Assembly (NCBI GenBank): GCA_963681505.1
Contig: OY811974.1
Coordinates: 10,844,461 to 10,908,460, forward strand
From: Eunapius fragilis
Taxonomy: Eukaryota > Porifera > Demospongiae > Spongillida > Spongillidae
Direction: 5' to 3'
DNA: 64,000 nt
The translations under genes and the position numbers were made by a program. The notes under the pieces were generated by a model, which saw only the letters and a program-made list of their open reading frames with translations, was not told the origin of the DNA and ran no database searches. Below, one piece after another: positions 1 to 12,757 of the stretch; the first letter of the stretch is position 1; the number at the start of each line of letters is the position of its first letter.

Positions 1-2573
1 AACATCTGTTGGATTCAAAAAACGTACTTCACTTAGATCATTCAGCAGAGTGGCTTGCAGGCTCTGGGCTCGGGCAGGATTAAGGAAGCGACATGCCTTA
101 AAAAATTGTAGAGATTCCTTCAGGCACTGGTCTTCAGTGAAACGGCTCTGTACGTACTTGATCCCTGGAATGATAGTTCCCTTGCTTCTTTGATAAGATC
201 CCGCTCAAGTGTTTGAAATAGAGGGGCTACGGCATTTGCAGTATTTGACATATTCCGTGCTACAGCAGAGAGGGATCGATGCTGCCAATATTTTTCCAGT
301 TCCAATAAGGTCATAATCTTATCATATGCAAGGATACATAGAAAGTCATCCCCCTCAAGTTCATAGGTAGTGGTAACAAATATTCGCCCAAGATCTGACA
401 GAGCAGCAAGGGAAAGAGCAAAGGAAGGCTCACTCACAATCCTGTAAGGAAAAGAGAAAAGTCAAGCTCCATTAACATGGCATAATCTTATTTACTTGAT
501 TAGTGCAGATGCAGTGTTACTGCAAACATCTTCACTACACAACGGTTTAAGAACACAAGGACAGAAGGAAAGCTTGTACTTAGTTGTTCAAGCTCTTCCC
601 ATGAAGACCACCAGCGGATAGGACTGTAACCTTTAGGTTTGACACCAATAACTTCGTCTTGGCTTTGGTGGAGTGACACATCATGGAGTGGTAAAGACCC
701 AAAAATTGTTGGATGTCTGGCTGAGTGAAATGATCTCCAGCGTTATCAACAGTGTGTGAATAACAACCCACATCAATCATGTTACTGCAAAACTCACTCA
801 AATTAGTTCCAGCCTATGTACATGACAATATAAATAAATAAATAGTTTGATGTTATAAACATACTCAAATCTTACCACACAGTTAATTGACGCCCTGTCA
901 AGCATGATGGCCACCAGATTTTCTTCACTTAGATCATATTTCTGCATGCTGCGACTGAGAAGATTTGTGAGTTGTTGTCCATTGAGTGATTTGCTCAATA
1001 ATTTCAAGTCAATTACTCTTTGTTGAGCTTTGTTGTTCAAAACAAAACACGTTATAATGTTGTATGTTTCAGCAAATCTGGTCGTGCCATCAAATATAAG
1101 GCTAAATGCGAAAAACTGATTTTGCCTTGTTGAATGACAAATTTCACTCCTAATGTGTTCAATTTCAGCATTCAAAATGCTGGGAATGTAGTCTGACATG
1201 GTTTGCCTTGATCCTAGTTCGTGACGACCTTGTTCTAGTAGAAGACGCAATTCAGACCTAGTACCATCTGGATTGTCAAGCTTTTTTAAAGGGATTCCAG
1301 CTGCAATTAAAACTCGACAAACATATGCTCTGTAGGTATCTCTTTTTTCATGTGCTGGATTACACTGAATTGCATTCTGTAAAGATGATATTGTAGTACC
1401 CTGAACGCAGGAATAAAATAGATTCTGAAACTACTTGTACAGACACATAACAATCACTATTCTTTGTTAACCAGTTGAAAAGAGCAAACTAGCCAATTAA
1501 ATTGCATCTAAAATCTCTGAAAACACTCTCTATGCCTCTAGGTTACCAAAATGTAACAGAGATAACAATGCATGTACCTTGCTAGTAGCAGCTTTCACAT
1601 TTGACAGATGCTTCTCGGTTTTTAGATGATTTCTTACTGATGATGTTTTGTTCGTGATAAGAGACGAGCAAACAGTGCAAAAAATGCTATTATCACGTTC
1701 GGTTAACGGATGGCCTGCAAAGCTCTCAAGCCTTTTCAGAACAGGTAATGAGTATCTTCTCTTCTATGTAGTGTTGCAAGATTCACTGTCACTGTCCTGA
1801 CATTCACTACTGGATGCTAAAAGAATTTGAAATCAAATGTACACATCTGAGAATAAAATTCAAACCGACATACCTGAAGGGGTGGAAGACAATAGAACAC
1901 CCTCTAGACCAGATACAGATATGTTGCTACAGGACTCGGAAAAAGAGGAATTACATTGAGAAAATGTACTAAGAGGAGACAATACAATTGGTGAAGAAAT
2001 AGGAGGTGGAGACGAAAAATCAAGGTCAGGTACTGAAAGTGCTGACAAAGGAAGTGGAGACTTTGGTGTAGGAGGAGAAGAATGCCCAGACCCAGGAACA
2101 GGCATTTGAAGAGCCGAGACCAGTGAAACAGGGGTCACACCGAATTGAGACTGTGATGTAATAGATGAAAATGGGACAGACCCAGGCACAGGCAGTTGAA
2201 AAATCGACACTGGTGACACAGGAGCAACAGGACATGGTGAACGAGAAGAAAACTGGGCAGACCCAGGAACAGGCTCCTGAAGAGCAGACATTAGTGAAGC
2301 AGGGGTAAAAGAAAGTGATGGTGGTGTTGTAGAAGAGGAAAGGCTGGACACACAAATTGGAAGTGGAGAAGACGCAACAACTAAGTACGACGGTTCGAAT
2401 GCAACACCCGTACGCTGCTGGATTGCAAAAGACGACAACGAAGCAGCCACGTTAGCGATGCCTGCTGCTACAGTGACCTTGGGTCTGGCCGTCTTCGATT
2501 GTCTTTTTCTGGCCAATTTGGACGATGGGACCTCGTTGTTCGCCATAATAGTGATAACCGTATATTTCTGCAT
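1..2573 (-). pseudogene. hAT-like transposase-derived gene with CGBP1-type zinc finger, broken
   Basis: Five exons can be read on the minus strand. Exon 1 ends at 1874, exon 2 is 1578-1816, exon 3 is 876-1400, exon 4 is 580 to about 828 and exon 5 runs down from 441. Exon 1 starts at 2573 or, more likely, at the second ATG at 2546. It encodes a Pro/Ser-rich stretch with about three copies of a module containing PVPGS. Exon 2 holds a C-x2-C...H-x5-H finger (FCTVC ... HLKTEKH) like those of CGBP1/hAT proteins. Exons 3-5 follow the hAT RNase-H-like family: DVGCYSHTVDN in exon 4, then RWWSSWEELEQ. The exon 1/2, 2/3 and 3/4 joints keep phase. Three lesions are visible: an in-frame TAG at 1764-1766 before the finger, a frameshift near 640-655 that moves RWWSSWEE out of frame, and another near 180-200 before the KYVQSRF segment. 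The exon 4/5 joint does not keep phase. The gene continues beyond base 1. Family assignment is from motifs only. Confidence 0.7.
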
Positions 2574-2892
2574 ACCGTTCGTTTTTGTAGTTTACTGGCC
2601 GTTGTTGGCAGTATGCGATGTATATTTAAATTGGAAAATGATAGCATTTTGTGTAATTAGAAACTGCTTAAAAATGCCGAAATTCCGGTGGAATTTTTTC
2701 GACAGGCCTAGACTGATGGAGACTTTTGCAAAACGGCCTGAAATTTTCGCAATTACTATACCAGCTGGTAATAACTCAGTCTCAATGTTAGGGTTATCAT
2801 GGGTGATTTTAATGGTTTAGGGATAGTATGCATGCCTTAGGTAGCAGGGGATAATCAATTAGGGTTAATGTGAGTTAGTCCGTTAGGGTTAA

Positions 2893-3445
2893 TAATAGAT
2901 CGTCACCTACGCGTAGGCGCGTTAGCCTACATGTAGGCGTTGAAAATCGCTTTATTCCAAACATTGTATAAACAGCCAACGCTTTAAAAAATAAGGACCA
3001 ATATAATAAAGAGGGCTATTTGCAAGCTGGCGGCAGAAAACAACGCCAGCGTGCTGCTAGTGCTACGAAAGCTCTGTTGGGGCACGCCCCTCATTAAGCT
3101 GAAGTTGTTTCGATTTGCCAATAACTTACTAGAAGTATTCTTCGTTTTATAGGCAGATATAATTTTGCCAAATACACACGATTTCCAACTTTTATACTCA
3201 CTTTCATCAAGATCGTAGGCAATTTTTGTACGCTCCTCCATCTCGATCGTGGTGTATCTAAAGAGCCGATGGTTGAATGAGCTCCAAAGCGAATTAAAAA
3301 CGAAGCCCTATGCTAAGTGTCACTTTATTCGAGTTCAAAGTTTTATACGGCATTGAATGCGAGGACCGTACGTTGCAATAGAACGCCTAAACGTAGGCTA
3401 AAACAGCACTTTTCGCCTACATGTAGGCGTTTGTTCGATCTATCA
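2893..3445. mobile_element. 553-bp non-autonomous element with TTAA target duplication
   Basis: The element sits between two TTAA copies (2889-2892 and 3446-3449). The paralogous site in copy B (TTAA at 21096-21099) is empty and continues straight into CATGGGTTAACC. The ends are inverted: TAATAGATCG on the left and, reverse-complemented, TGATAGATCG on the right. Inside the ends lie perfect palindromes: CCTACGCGTAGG at 2906-2917, GCCTACATGTAGGC at 2925-2938 and CGCCTACATGTAGGCG at 3414-3429. A TTAA target is the hallmark of piggyBac-type transposition. No transposase is encoded; the 85-codon minus frame at 2984-3241 is not recognisable. Confidence 0.75.
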
Positions 3446-3449
3446 TTAA

Positions 3450-5102
<1,653 letters not shown>

Positions 5103-6722
5103 ATGAGTAAAAGCGATTGGAATATTTTCCTCGAATACGATGGCAAAAGTCGATGCATATCCCTACAAAATCCGGAGGTATGTATCTGGTTGAATTGGCA
5201 TGACATACCTGTGCTAGTGACGCTATATGCATGTAGCCATAGGGTCGTCACATGCACAACATGTTTTTGCGACACCTTAACTTGAACGCTTTTGCCTCCA
5301 ATAGTTGAATCCATTTATCGCATGCATGCGGTCACAATACGACACCCTGTCAAATGCTTTGCATGCAGGTCTTCTGTTGTATATCTGAGCTAGCGTCAGC
5401 AAGGTTCCCTATTAGATTCCTTGCATGTAGTATGAAGTCATTAAGAAATGAAAACGTAACTCATTTAGAGAGACAATCTAGAAATGGATCGCTTATAGCA
5501 ATCAAACGACAACACCAAAAATTACATGCTACAAAATGTTGCGCTTTCAGAGAAAGTATGGTACGTAGAAATAGCTAGGTCAATCAATCGTAGACTAAAA
5601 TGAGACCGGGGAAATGAAATAGGCTTATATTTATAAGACACTCCTGTCTAAAATAAAATACTGTATCTGAGGAATGTTCTAAATATAAATGTAGGCTATT
5701 TCATTTTCCCTCTTAGCTAATGACCTTGTTTCAGTGCTTTTTACACCATCATTGTGTTTCAATCCTATATGCCACCGTCTTTCCCGTAGAGAATGTTTTA
5801 TTTTATTCACTTGCATGGGATATTCATATAGACCCTAACGGTTGCTGAGTTCAAAACGAAAGTGCAAGAAGAAACTGGACTACAGCCCGAAGAACAACGT
5901 CTTTTATTCGCAGCCAAGGAGATGAAAGAGGGAAAGCTGTCTGATTATCCTGGTATGGGAAATAACGCCACAGTGTTTATCGTTATGCGATTGAAAGGAG
6001 GAGGCGCCGACAGGAAGGTGGACCCATCTGTCGCGAGGTCCAAGGGACCCTGCATCGTCAGTCACATTGAGTACGCCGAGCCAGAGTGTGTGATGATGCC
6101 ATGTCGTCACACAATCCATCCCGATGAGCTAGTTGAGTTTTGTCACAACGAAGTTTACGACAAACACAAGTGGGAAATACAATGCTTCATGCCTGGCTGT
6201 GGGGGGAACTGGCCTGTGTCGCTCCTCGTAAAATCTGGCATGACCCAAGAAGAATTGAACCTGCTGTCAAAGGGCATGTCGACGAATTATTGTAAGTTCA
6301 ACTCCGATGCTAGTATCCAGAAGTGTCCGGGGTGTCATTGCTATTGTGAGCGAATAGACAAAACACGTAATGACGTCAGATGCACCCAGTGCACGCGTAA
6401 GAAAGGAAAGCCATACGAATTTTGCTGGTTGTGCTCTCTACCGTGGACGTGCAGTCACAAGTGCAAAGTGGGAGAAAAAGTGCAGATACTCTCAACTTGC
6501 AATGAAACTACCATTAATGGCGTTAAATGCCCCAGCATTCGCTCGTGCCCTAAGTGTGGGGCGCTGATTGAACACAAGGAAGCTTGTAAGCACATGACGT
6601 GCCACGCGTGTAACCAAGACTTTTGCTTTGTGTGTTTGTGCCTGAAGGGTTCTACTTGGCCATGCGGGGGCTACAGATCACCCTGCACGTCGGCCCCAAG
6701 GCAGGTTGTGACTGTGGAATGA
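5103..6722 (+). CDS. UBL-RING-IBR-RING (RBR) E3 ubiquitin ligase, copy A, two exons
   Basis: Exon 1 is 5103-5177 (25 codons) with donor GTATGT. Exon 2 is 5832-6722 after acceptor ATATAG. The 654-bp intron keeps phase 0 and the product is 321 residues. Residues 1-83 form a ubiquitin-like domain: IFLEYDGK, then EFKTKVQEETGLQPEEQRLL, then LSDY, ending MRLKGGG, close to the C-terminus of ubiquitin. A degenerate RING1 spans about 99-148, an IBR about 190-236 and a RING2 about 264-310. RING2 has CPKCGALIE then the EACKHMTC motif; Cys277 occupies the place of the catalytic cysteine of RBR ligases. RBR enzymes pass ubiquitin from E2 to this cysteine and on to substrate. The UBL-RBR order recalls parkin, but there is no RING0 and the protein is about 140 residues shorter, so orthology to parkin is not claimed. 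The reading frame is intact and every zinc-ligand Cys is kept in copy B, which suggests a working gene. Confidence 0.85.
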
Positions 6723-8301
6723 AAATAGTGAACAACTCGGCGGTTTAGAATTGTGATACAAGAATTTGGATGAACGAACAAATAAACTAAAATGTATAGC
6801 AGACTACAATGCCTGTACGATAAGTTCTGTAACTATGATTTTTATCAATGATTTTTGTTATTTACCCTTCCGTACCGGTGCTGTACGACAATTTGTTTAG
6901 TGTGGATCACATGAGTATAGTTATATAAATATGCCTAATATGGAGGGGGCGGGGGAGGCAGAAATTAATAGTTAGCCTAGCCTAGCCTTGTTATCAGTTG
7001 AGGACTGGTCATATAAGATCTCAAAATGCATGTGGCTATTGGAAAACTTTTCTAAGCTCGATGGGAAGAGATGGCTTATACTCGCGATATATCTAAGTAG
7101 TAGAATTCCAAGATATTAACATATAGGCCAAGAGGAAATATAAAGCTCGATGGGACAGAGATGACATAAAGAGTTGGCCGCTATCAGTATCCCCATAATG
7201 GCTCCTACTACACTTTTTGTTATGCAAGGACAAACAAATAATAATACAGATGTTGGCAATTATCAAACGTTTTCTGATCGAGAAGGATAGATGCATATGG
7301 ATGGCCTCAATAATATATGCTAGAATGACCTCAACACTTAGTCTGGGGACCCGACTGATGGCTGTACTATCATAGAACAGCCATCAGTCGGGTCCCCGAC
7401 TACTTGACCCTCTGGTGCACATTAATGGTGGCGGATGTAGGAATGGGTGCATGAAGCTCAACTTGCGTCTGAACCAAAATGAGAGAGCGCGGAGTTATTC
7501 GGATTGCTGTGATTTCAGCTATAAAAGGGAAGGGGGCGCTGTTCTTTATTAACGTTGTGTCTATTGTATATGCACATCTGCAGAGAATGATTATAAAAGG
7601 AGTCATGCATGTTCAACTTCATGCACTCTCCCGCTGCCCGCTTCTACATAACACTGCATTAAAAGAGGGTGCACGTGGGTCATACGTACTTCACTGCAGG
7701 TTTACAAGCTTGTGAACAACACTATTATATTGGTGATGGTTAACAAGGAGCGCGCGTGACACTAATTAAGCGAAAGCAGTGGTTCGTGCAGCAAGAACGC
7801 TGGTCGTTGAACGCAGGAAGGAACGGCTCGTGGATTCAGAGGGTTGCTTCGCTAGTGCATACCAATCTATAACTATCATTTGACGCTAAGAAAAAAATGG
7901 TTAGATGGCCCTTTTCCAATGGACATGAAATTTTTAAAATTATCACACGCACGCTCACGTGACTACATGTGTTTCTGAAGGTTGAAAGCTGTAAATTATT
8001 TTAGAGCAAGTTACAGTCAACTCTACGGTACGAAACTTTAACTTAAGGCTGGTACTCATTGTTTCCATCGACTGACTATGAGCGATGATACTTGCTGCGT
8101 ACTCTATTAACTAATCAAGAGTGTACAATTGAAAGGGTTTAACTGGTCCAGACACTGAACAAGAAGGATGTAAACCAAATAAACCAAGTACACATAGGTG
8201 CTCGGCGGGTGTTAGTAGATATAAATTACGTTCACATGATGTTGTGTTGCTGCGATTTTTGCAACTAGTTTCACAGTTTGCCCTTACATGATTATGCAGC
8301 C
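6723..8301. other. Non-coding spacer between UBL-RBR A and DDE transposase A
   Basis: The 3' flank of the ligase gene is followed by about 1.5 kb with no recognisable gene. It is paralogous to 31994-33565 throughout, including the palindrome at 7339-7402. Short frames at 7093-7296 and 7400-7715 look accidental. Confidence 0.6.
7339..7402. repeat. Long near-perfect palindrome, copy A
   Basis: A 21-base arm beginning GGGGACCCGACTGATGGCTG is followed by an 11-base loop and its exact reverse complement. The outer TAGTC/GACTA bases extend the pairing with a one-base gap. The copy B version (32606-32670) is longer and perfect, so copy A looks like a decayed version. Confidence 0.85.
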
Positions 8302-9655
8302 ATGCCACGACGATTCCAAGTTGGCCGCCGCTATAAGCGTCCTGGGCGCTCTATGAGTCTGAGCTCGTCTATTAATGAGATAGACCAGAAAGATGCCACA
8401 ATTCAAGTATCTGGTGAGTGCTCTCAGAGTTGCTTTTAATTGCTATTATTAACATAGCATGCACTGAATATCTTGTTTCATCATCGTCGTATTATACTTT
8501 AGGTGATGATATGTATTGCCATGAAGAAGAAAGGATAGAGTTTGAAGGTATTCAATGTGAAGACAAGGGGGTGAATACAGAGATACATGTGAAAGATGAG
8601 GCTATGAACATAGATGTAGAACTTAAGGACAAATGTGTTAACACACAAGAAGACCACTGCTACTGCAAGAGATATGTCCAAGAAGAGAGTGAACACAGCA
8701 GTGTTATTATAGAATGTGCAGAGCACAGGCATTTTACACAGCATGTGCAAGTAGAAGAGAAAGCCATAAACACTGGTGTAGGAATGGATGGTAGGTTTTT
8801 CTCCTCATCAAGCCCATTTGAAATGCTTCAAGGTGATGATTCCCAAACACATTTCTATACCTCACTCAGTTCCTTCAAAGTGTTCGAGACAATTTGACTC
8901 TTTAATGTCTATGAATAATGATACTTGCAAGCTGTCACATGGGGATGAATTGTGTTTGGTTTGTATAAAATTGTGAATAGCAATGCTACACGAAGACATC
9001 ATATCGATTTAGAATTGCTGTTTCTTCAGTTAGTAAAGTATTTCATCATCAACAAACACTGCCTGATTGCTTCAAGCCTATGTATTTTCATGCTACTTGT
9101 ATAATAGATTGCTCAGAAATATTTCTGGAGCGACCATCCTTATTGTTGGCTAGAGCTCAAAATATTCTCAATGCAAACATCACAATACTGTAAAATTTGT
9201 GATGGCTATCAGTCCAACAGGAGCAATTATTTTCTTATCTAAGTGTTGGGGTAGACGAGTTTCAGATAAGTATTTGACAGTCAAAAATGTGGTATCTATA
9301 ACTACCTTATCCCGGGAGATCTAGTACTAGCTGACAGAGGCTTTAACATTGCTGATGATTTGGCTTTGCATGAGGCTTCTCTTGCCTTTCCTTCCTTTAC
9401 CAAAGGTAAAGATCAGTTATCCCAAAACGAAGTTGAGTCAGTAGGTCATTATCTCGAGTGCGAATTCATGTTGAGCGAGCAATAGGAAGGTTGAAACACT
9501 TCAAGCTTCTTCAGTTGAGACTACCTACATGTATTTCTATGATTAGAACATCTAAGGATACGCATTTTTCAACAATTGACAGGATTCTTCTTGTATGTGC
9601 TGCCTTATGTAACCTTCATCTCCCTTGGTCCAATGACATTCATCAAATAATGTGA
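8302..9655 (+). pseudogene. DDE_Tnp_4 (ISL2EU-like) transposase remnant, copy A
   Basis: A short exon from ATG 8302 (MPRRFQVGRRYKRPG...) ends at donor GTGAGT near 8415. The next exon, after TTATACTTTAG, begins GDDMYCHEEE and has repeated acidic modules (GVNTE, AMNID, CVNTQ, AINTG). A TSLSSFKVFETI segment and a helix-turn-helix (KLSHGDELCLV, then RFRIAVSSVSKVFHH) follow. All three catalytic motifs of the family can be read: IIDCSEIFLERPS near 9101, LVLADRGFNIADDLAL near 9325, and RIHVERAIGRLKHF near 9460. They fall in different frames, so at least three frameshifts separate them and no intact protein is possible. This superfamily moves DNA by cut and paste. No inverted termini were located. 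Family call from motifs; subfamily ISL2EU is inferred. Confidence 0.75.
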
Positions 9656-10774
9656 ATGCAATGCAACTGCTTTATGCATCAAATATGTCATACACTTGGG
9701 TATAGTTGTACATGTACATGTATGCATGTCATTTCATTTGCTGACATTCAAAACAGTACCAATTCCTTTAGGAGCTCTTTTGATTCCTACACAGGCATAA
9801 TGAAACCACACAAATTTGCAACTTGGATTGTGTCACACTGGATCATTTTTCCATATTCTTCTTACAAAAGCAGTATGTATTGTATCTGAATTGCCTTGTG
9901 CAGGCTGCAGGGTTTCAATTCTGAGGGTTCTTAGAACACTCAGCATCCAGAATGTTGTGAGTCATAATTTCTGGCAGCAAACACTCAACATGGAATGTGG
10001 TCAGCTTCTTAACAAGCTGTTCTACAAATGAAAGGTTCTTGTATATCCTTTCCACGTATAAACCTTTCTGAGTCCGGACTACAAAGTCACAAAAGTTACT
10101 GCTACTACATATCCCAAGTTGTCCCTGCACTTGTGTATGGTAATTGTATGTTTTTTTAAGCCTACTGTCACCAGTACATGTCCGGGCACGAGGAATCAAA
10201 TTACATGATACGCCCACGCTGGAAAAGGGTCTGTTAAAGGGTGCATAATGGTGGCGCCAGTGATGAGGCAAAATTGTATTTTTGAAAGACCAAAAATACA
10301 ATATTTGTGCAAAAAGCGAGATATTGAGCATTTAGATGCTATTAAATAATATTAACTTATTTTTGGATTAATAAAATTGTCGAACTGAATAACTATTGCC
10401 TGTTAACTTGAAATTTTGACTAGTTTTTAAGCTGCACACAGTTCCTTTTTTAAGCTTACATAACCAATAGATTTCTAAATGCTGTAGTATTTTTGGATGC
10501 TTTCATAACAAACCGTTAACTTTTATGCTTCCTCGGTGCTGTCGGAGGGCTATGACTCTGTACAAACCTGGTGGAATTCATATTAGGTCTAAGAATTATT
10601 TGCAATTGGTGATAATGACCTCCCTGGTGGAGCTGTGGGACGAGATTTTGTTGACTTGTTATCTGACGAAGTAGGCGGTTGTTGAAATCCAATGTGATAA
10701 GCAGTAGTCCGGAACACGTCTTGAAAATTTTCTCTCATCTTAAGCTCAAAGGTCAGCTTAGATCTGCTGAAAGA
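9656..10774. other. Non-coding spacer, copy A
   Basis: This spacer is paralogous to about 34890-36118. I recognise no gene. A frame at about 10605-10690 (GDNDLPGGAVGRDFVDLL) is open for under 30 codons and is not identified. Confidence 0.5.
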
Positions 10775-11171
10775 TCATGCCTGGCTGTGGGGGGAACTGG
10801 CCTAGGTCGCTCCTCGTAAAATCTGGCATGACCCAAGAAGAGTTGAACCTGCTGTCAAAGGGCATGTCGACAAATTATTGTAAGTTCAACTCCGATGCTG
10901 GTGTCCAGAAGTGTCTGGGGTGTCATTGCTATTGTGAGCGAATAGACAAAACACGCAATGACGTCAGTGCACACGTAAGAACGGAAAGCCATACGAATTT
11001 TGCTGGCTGTGCTGTCTACCCGTGGACGTGCAGTCACAAGTGCAAAGTGGGAGGAAAAGTGCAGATACTCTCAACCTGCAATGAAACGACCATTAATGAC
11101 GTTAAATGCCCCAGAATTTCGCTCGTATCCAAAGTGTGGGACCCTGATTGAACATAATGAAGCTTGTAAGC
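10775..11171 (+). pseudogene. Truncated UBL-RBR ligase fragment, copy A
   Basis: Homology to the intact ligases starts abruptly at the end of RING1 (MPGCGGNWPRSLLVKSG) and runs through the IBR into the start of RING2 (about codon 144 onward). A 10-base deletion after AATGACGTCAG shifts the frame inside the IBR, and the same deletion is present in the copy B fragment. Copy A then ends at GCTTGTAAGCACA, joined to the sequence that lies 3 kb further on in copy B. There is no UBL, no start and no catalytic region, so it is dead. Confidence 0.85.
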
Positions 11172-11248
11172 ACACGAGATACCTTACAACTTACGCATTG
11201 GAAATTTGTGGAGTTACGTATACAATTGTTTGAATTGAATTTTAATTA

Positions 11249-12193
11249 CGAAGTGACTATTTTTACGGCACCGTAAAGCCAACTCACTTTGCTAATTCTT
11301 ACGGCAAGCCTCTAATTGATCGCTATATTAACCCCTGCACGTGTGCGAGTAACAGCTGTGGCCAGAGAGTTCGAAATGGACCTAGTCAGTGGCCAAGAGT
11401 TAAGCTCTTTTGAAGAACTGTCTAAGAGTGTTCAGGAAAGGGAGAAGAAAAGCTTTGTGACCTTATACACCAGGAGTTCATGAAGTGTCGAAGCTGCTAA
11501 AAAGAGGACTCCAAATAGAACCTATCTGGGCGACCTTAAATTTTCTGAGTTGGATTACGCTTGTGTTCATGGAGGCCGAGAGTACAAGTCAAAGGCAACC
11601 CAGAGCAGACCATGTCAAAAGTGAAGCATTCTATAGTACATGCGTTAGCTGGTGCATGGATATATATCTATATGGCTGTATCTATTGGTCATTTTCTCCG
11701 TTATTATAAATTCACTTCCTTTACATGTACACGTACATCTGTGCCTTTATACTACATTCGGTTGAAGTTAATGGCTGTTTCATGTGTACATGTACAATCT
11801 CCACAGGACCATCTTGATAGACTGCCCCTTTGTGATCAAAGTTAGAGTGACAAATAATGGACAGAAGCTAGCTCCAAAGAACAAGCATTGGTTTTATAGG
11901 GCCTGTTTTCTATGAGAACTCTGATTTGTTTTTCATATTTATCAGCAACGTCTATACCACAAAAATTGTCAATGCTACCATAGATATTATACCGTAGATA
12001 TTATTTGCACGTGCAGCCGTGCAGGGGACAGAGGTCTAATAATAGTGCCAGAATTGCCGTACGAATATAGGCAATGAGCTGGCATTAGAGCGATTCATAT
12101 GTACTTGCACTTGTGAGTTCAGCGGACCTCAATCAGTGGCTTGCCGTAAGAATAGCAAAGTGAGCTGGCGGTGCCGTAAAAATAGCCACCGCG
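11249..12193. mobile_element. Mutator-like element (MULE), copy A
   Basis: Inverted ends of about 60 bp contain CTATTTTTACGGCACCG and TTCTTACGGCAAGCC. The 9-bp target copy TTTTAATTA is at 11240-11248 on the left. On the right the element ends at GCG 12193 and the second target copy has been replaced by unrelated sequence beginning TTAGTCC. The intact version in copy B (39597-40544) has both target copies. Long inverted ends plus a 9-bp duplication are typical of Mutator-like elements. Confidence 0.75.
11376..11630 (+). pseudogene. MULE-borne N-terminal DNA-binding-type domain, copy A
   Basis: From ATG 11376 the frame reads MDLVSGQELSSFEELSKSVQ, then FVTLYTRSS, an in-frame TGA at 11481-11483 (AGA in copy B), then SVEAAKKRTPNRTYLGDLKF and DYACVHGGREYKSKATQSRP. 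It resembles the N-terminal region of ZSWIM-type, Mutator-derived proteins. The catalytic transposase core is absent, so this is a deletion derivative. The family match is from memory of the pattern and is moderate. Confidence 0.5.
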
Positions 12194-12194
12194 T

Positions 12195-12257
12195 TAGTCC
12201 TATATTTAGCACAGAAACAGCATATGCCTTAGTCGAAGTGTGCTAAATATAGGACTA
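12195..12257. repeat. Inverted repeat with 19-bp perfect arms
   Basis: TAGTCCTATATTTAGCACA (12195-12213) is exactly complementary to 12239-12257, with a 25-base spacer. It begins at the point where duplication A stops matching duplication B, so it may mark the end of an inserted element. Confidence 0.8.
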
Positions 12258-12375
12258 TTACATTTTCCCTTCTGATAAAACTTGTCTCCTTGCTTTTTAC
12301 ACCAGTATACGACTTGCCTGCAAAACCTATATCCCACCAACTTTCTCAGAGAGAATGTTTTTATTTACTTGTACT
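12210..12375. repeat. Block repeated at 19941-20105
   Basis: About 166 bp starting GCACAGAAACAGCATATGCC recur just after the first gap with roughly 93 percent identity. A more diverged relative (AATGAAATAGG/CATTTTCCCTC...GAGAATGTTTT) lies in the intron of both UBL-RBR genes, near 5640-5820 and 30900-31080. The block may therefore be a remnant of further ligase copies. Confidence 0.7.
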
Positions 12376-12757
12376 TTTTAAAAGTAATTTAAGGGTCATA
12401 CCTATTTATGATACTTCTGTGCATACTGTATATGGAAATGTATCACCATAAATACGTTACATGGGTATCTAGCAACATATGTGTAAAAGATGGTGTAATA
12501 GACAAAAAGACTACCAGACATGCATGTTCGATGCTTGGTCTTTTTCACAAGTATACGTCCTCCATTTGCAAGGCATTCTGTACAAGTGCTATTTTGAATG
12601 TCAATGCAATTTATTTGGGGAAACCAAGTGCATGCTTGTACGAGACCATTTTTTGCACCACTCGATACGCTTAGAGAAAGTAAACAAGATCTACATGTAG
12701 ATCACTGGAGTGGACTCCTTGCGTTATTTTGCGACATTCAGTCACTCAGTCACTTAC

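Noticed and set aside
2458..2820. Plus-strand 120-codon frame rich in hydrophobic residues
   Set aside because: It is the complement of the first exon of the hAT-like gene and its flank, with no recognisable domain.
2984..3241. 85-codon minus frame inside the TTAA element
   Set aside because: No piggyBac transposase motif; too short and not recognised.
5103..6722. Calling the ligase parkin (PRKN)
   Set aside because: UBL and RBR are present but RING0 is missing and the length is about 320 against roughly 465 residues; orthology is not supported by sequence alone.
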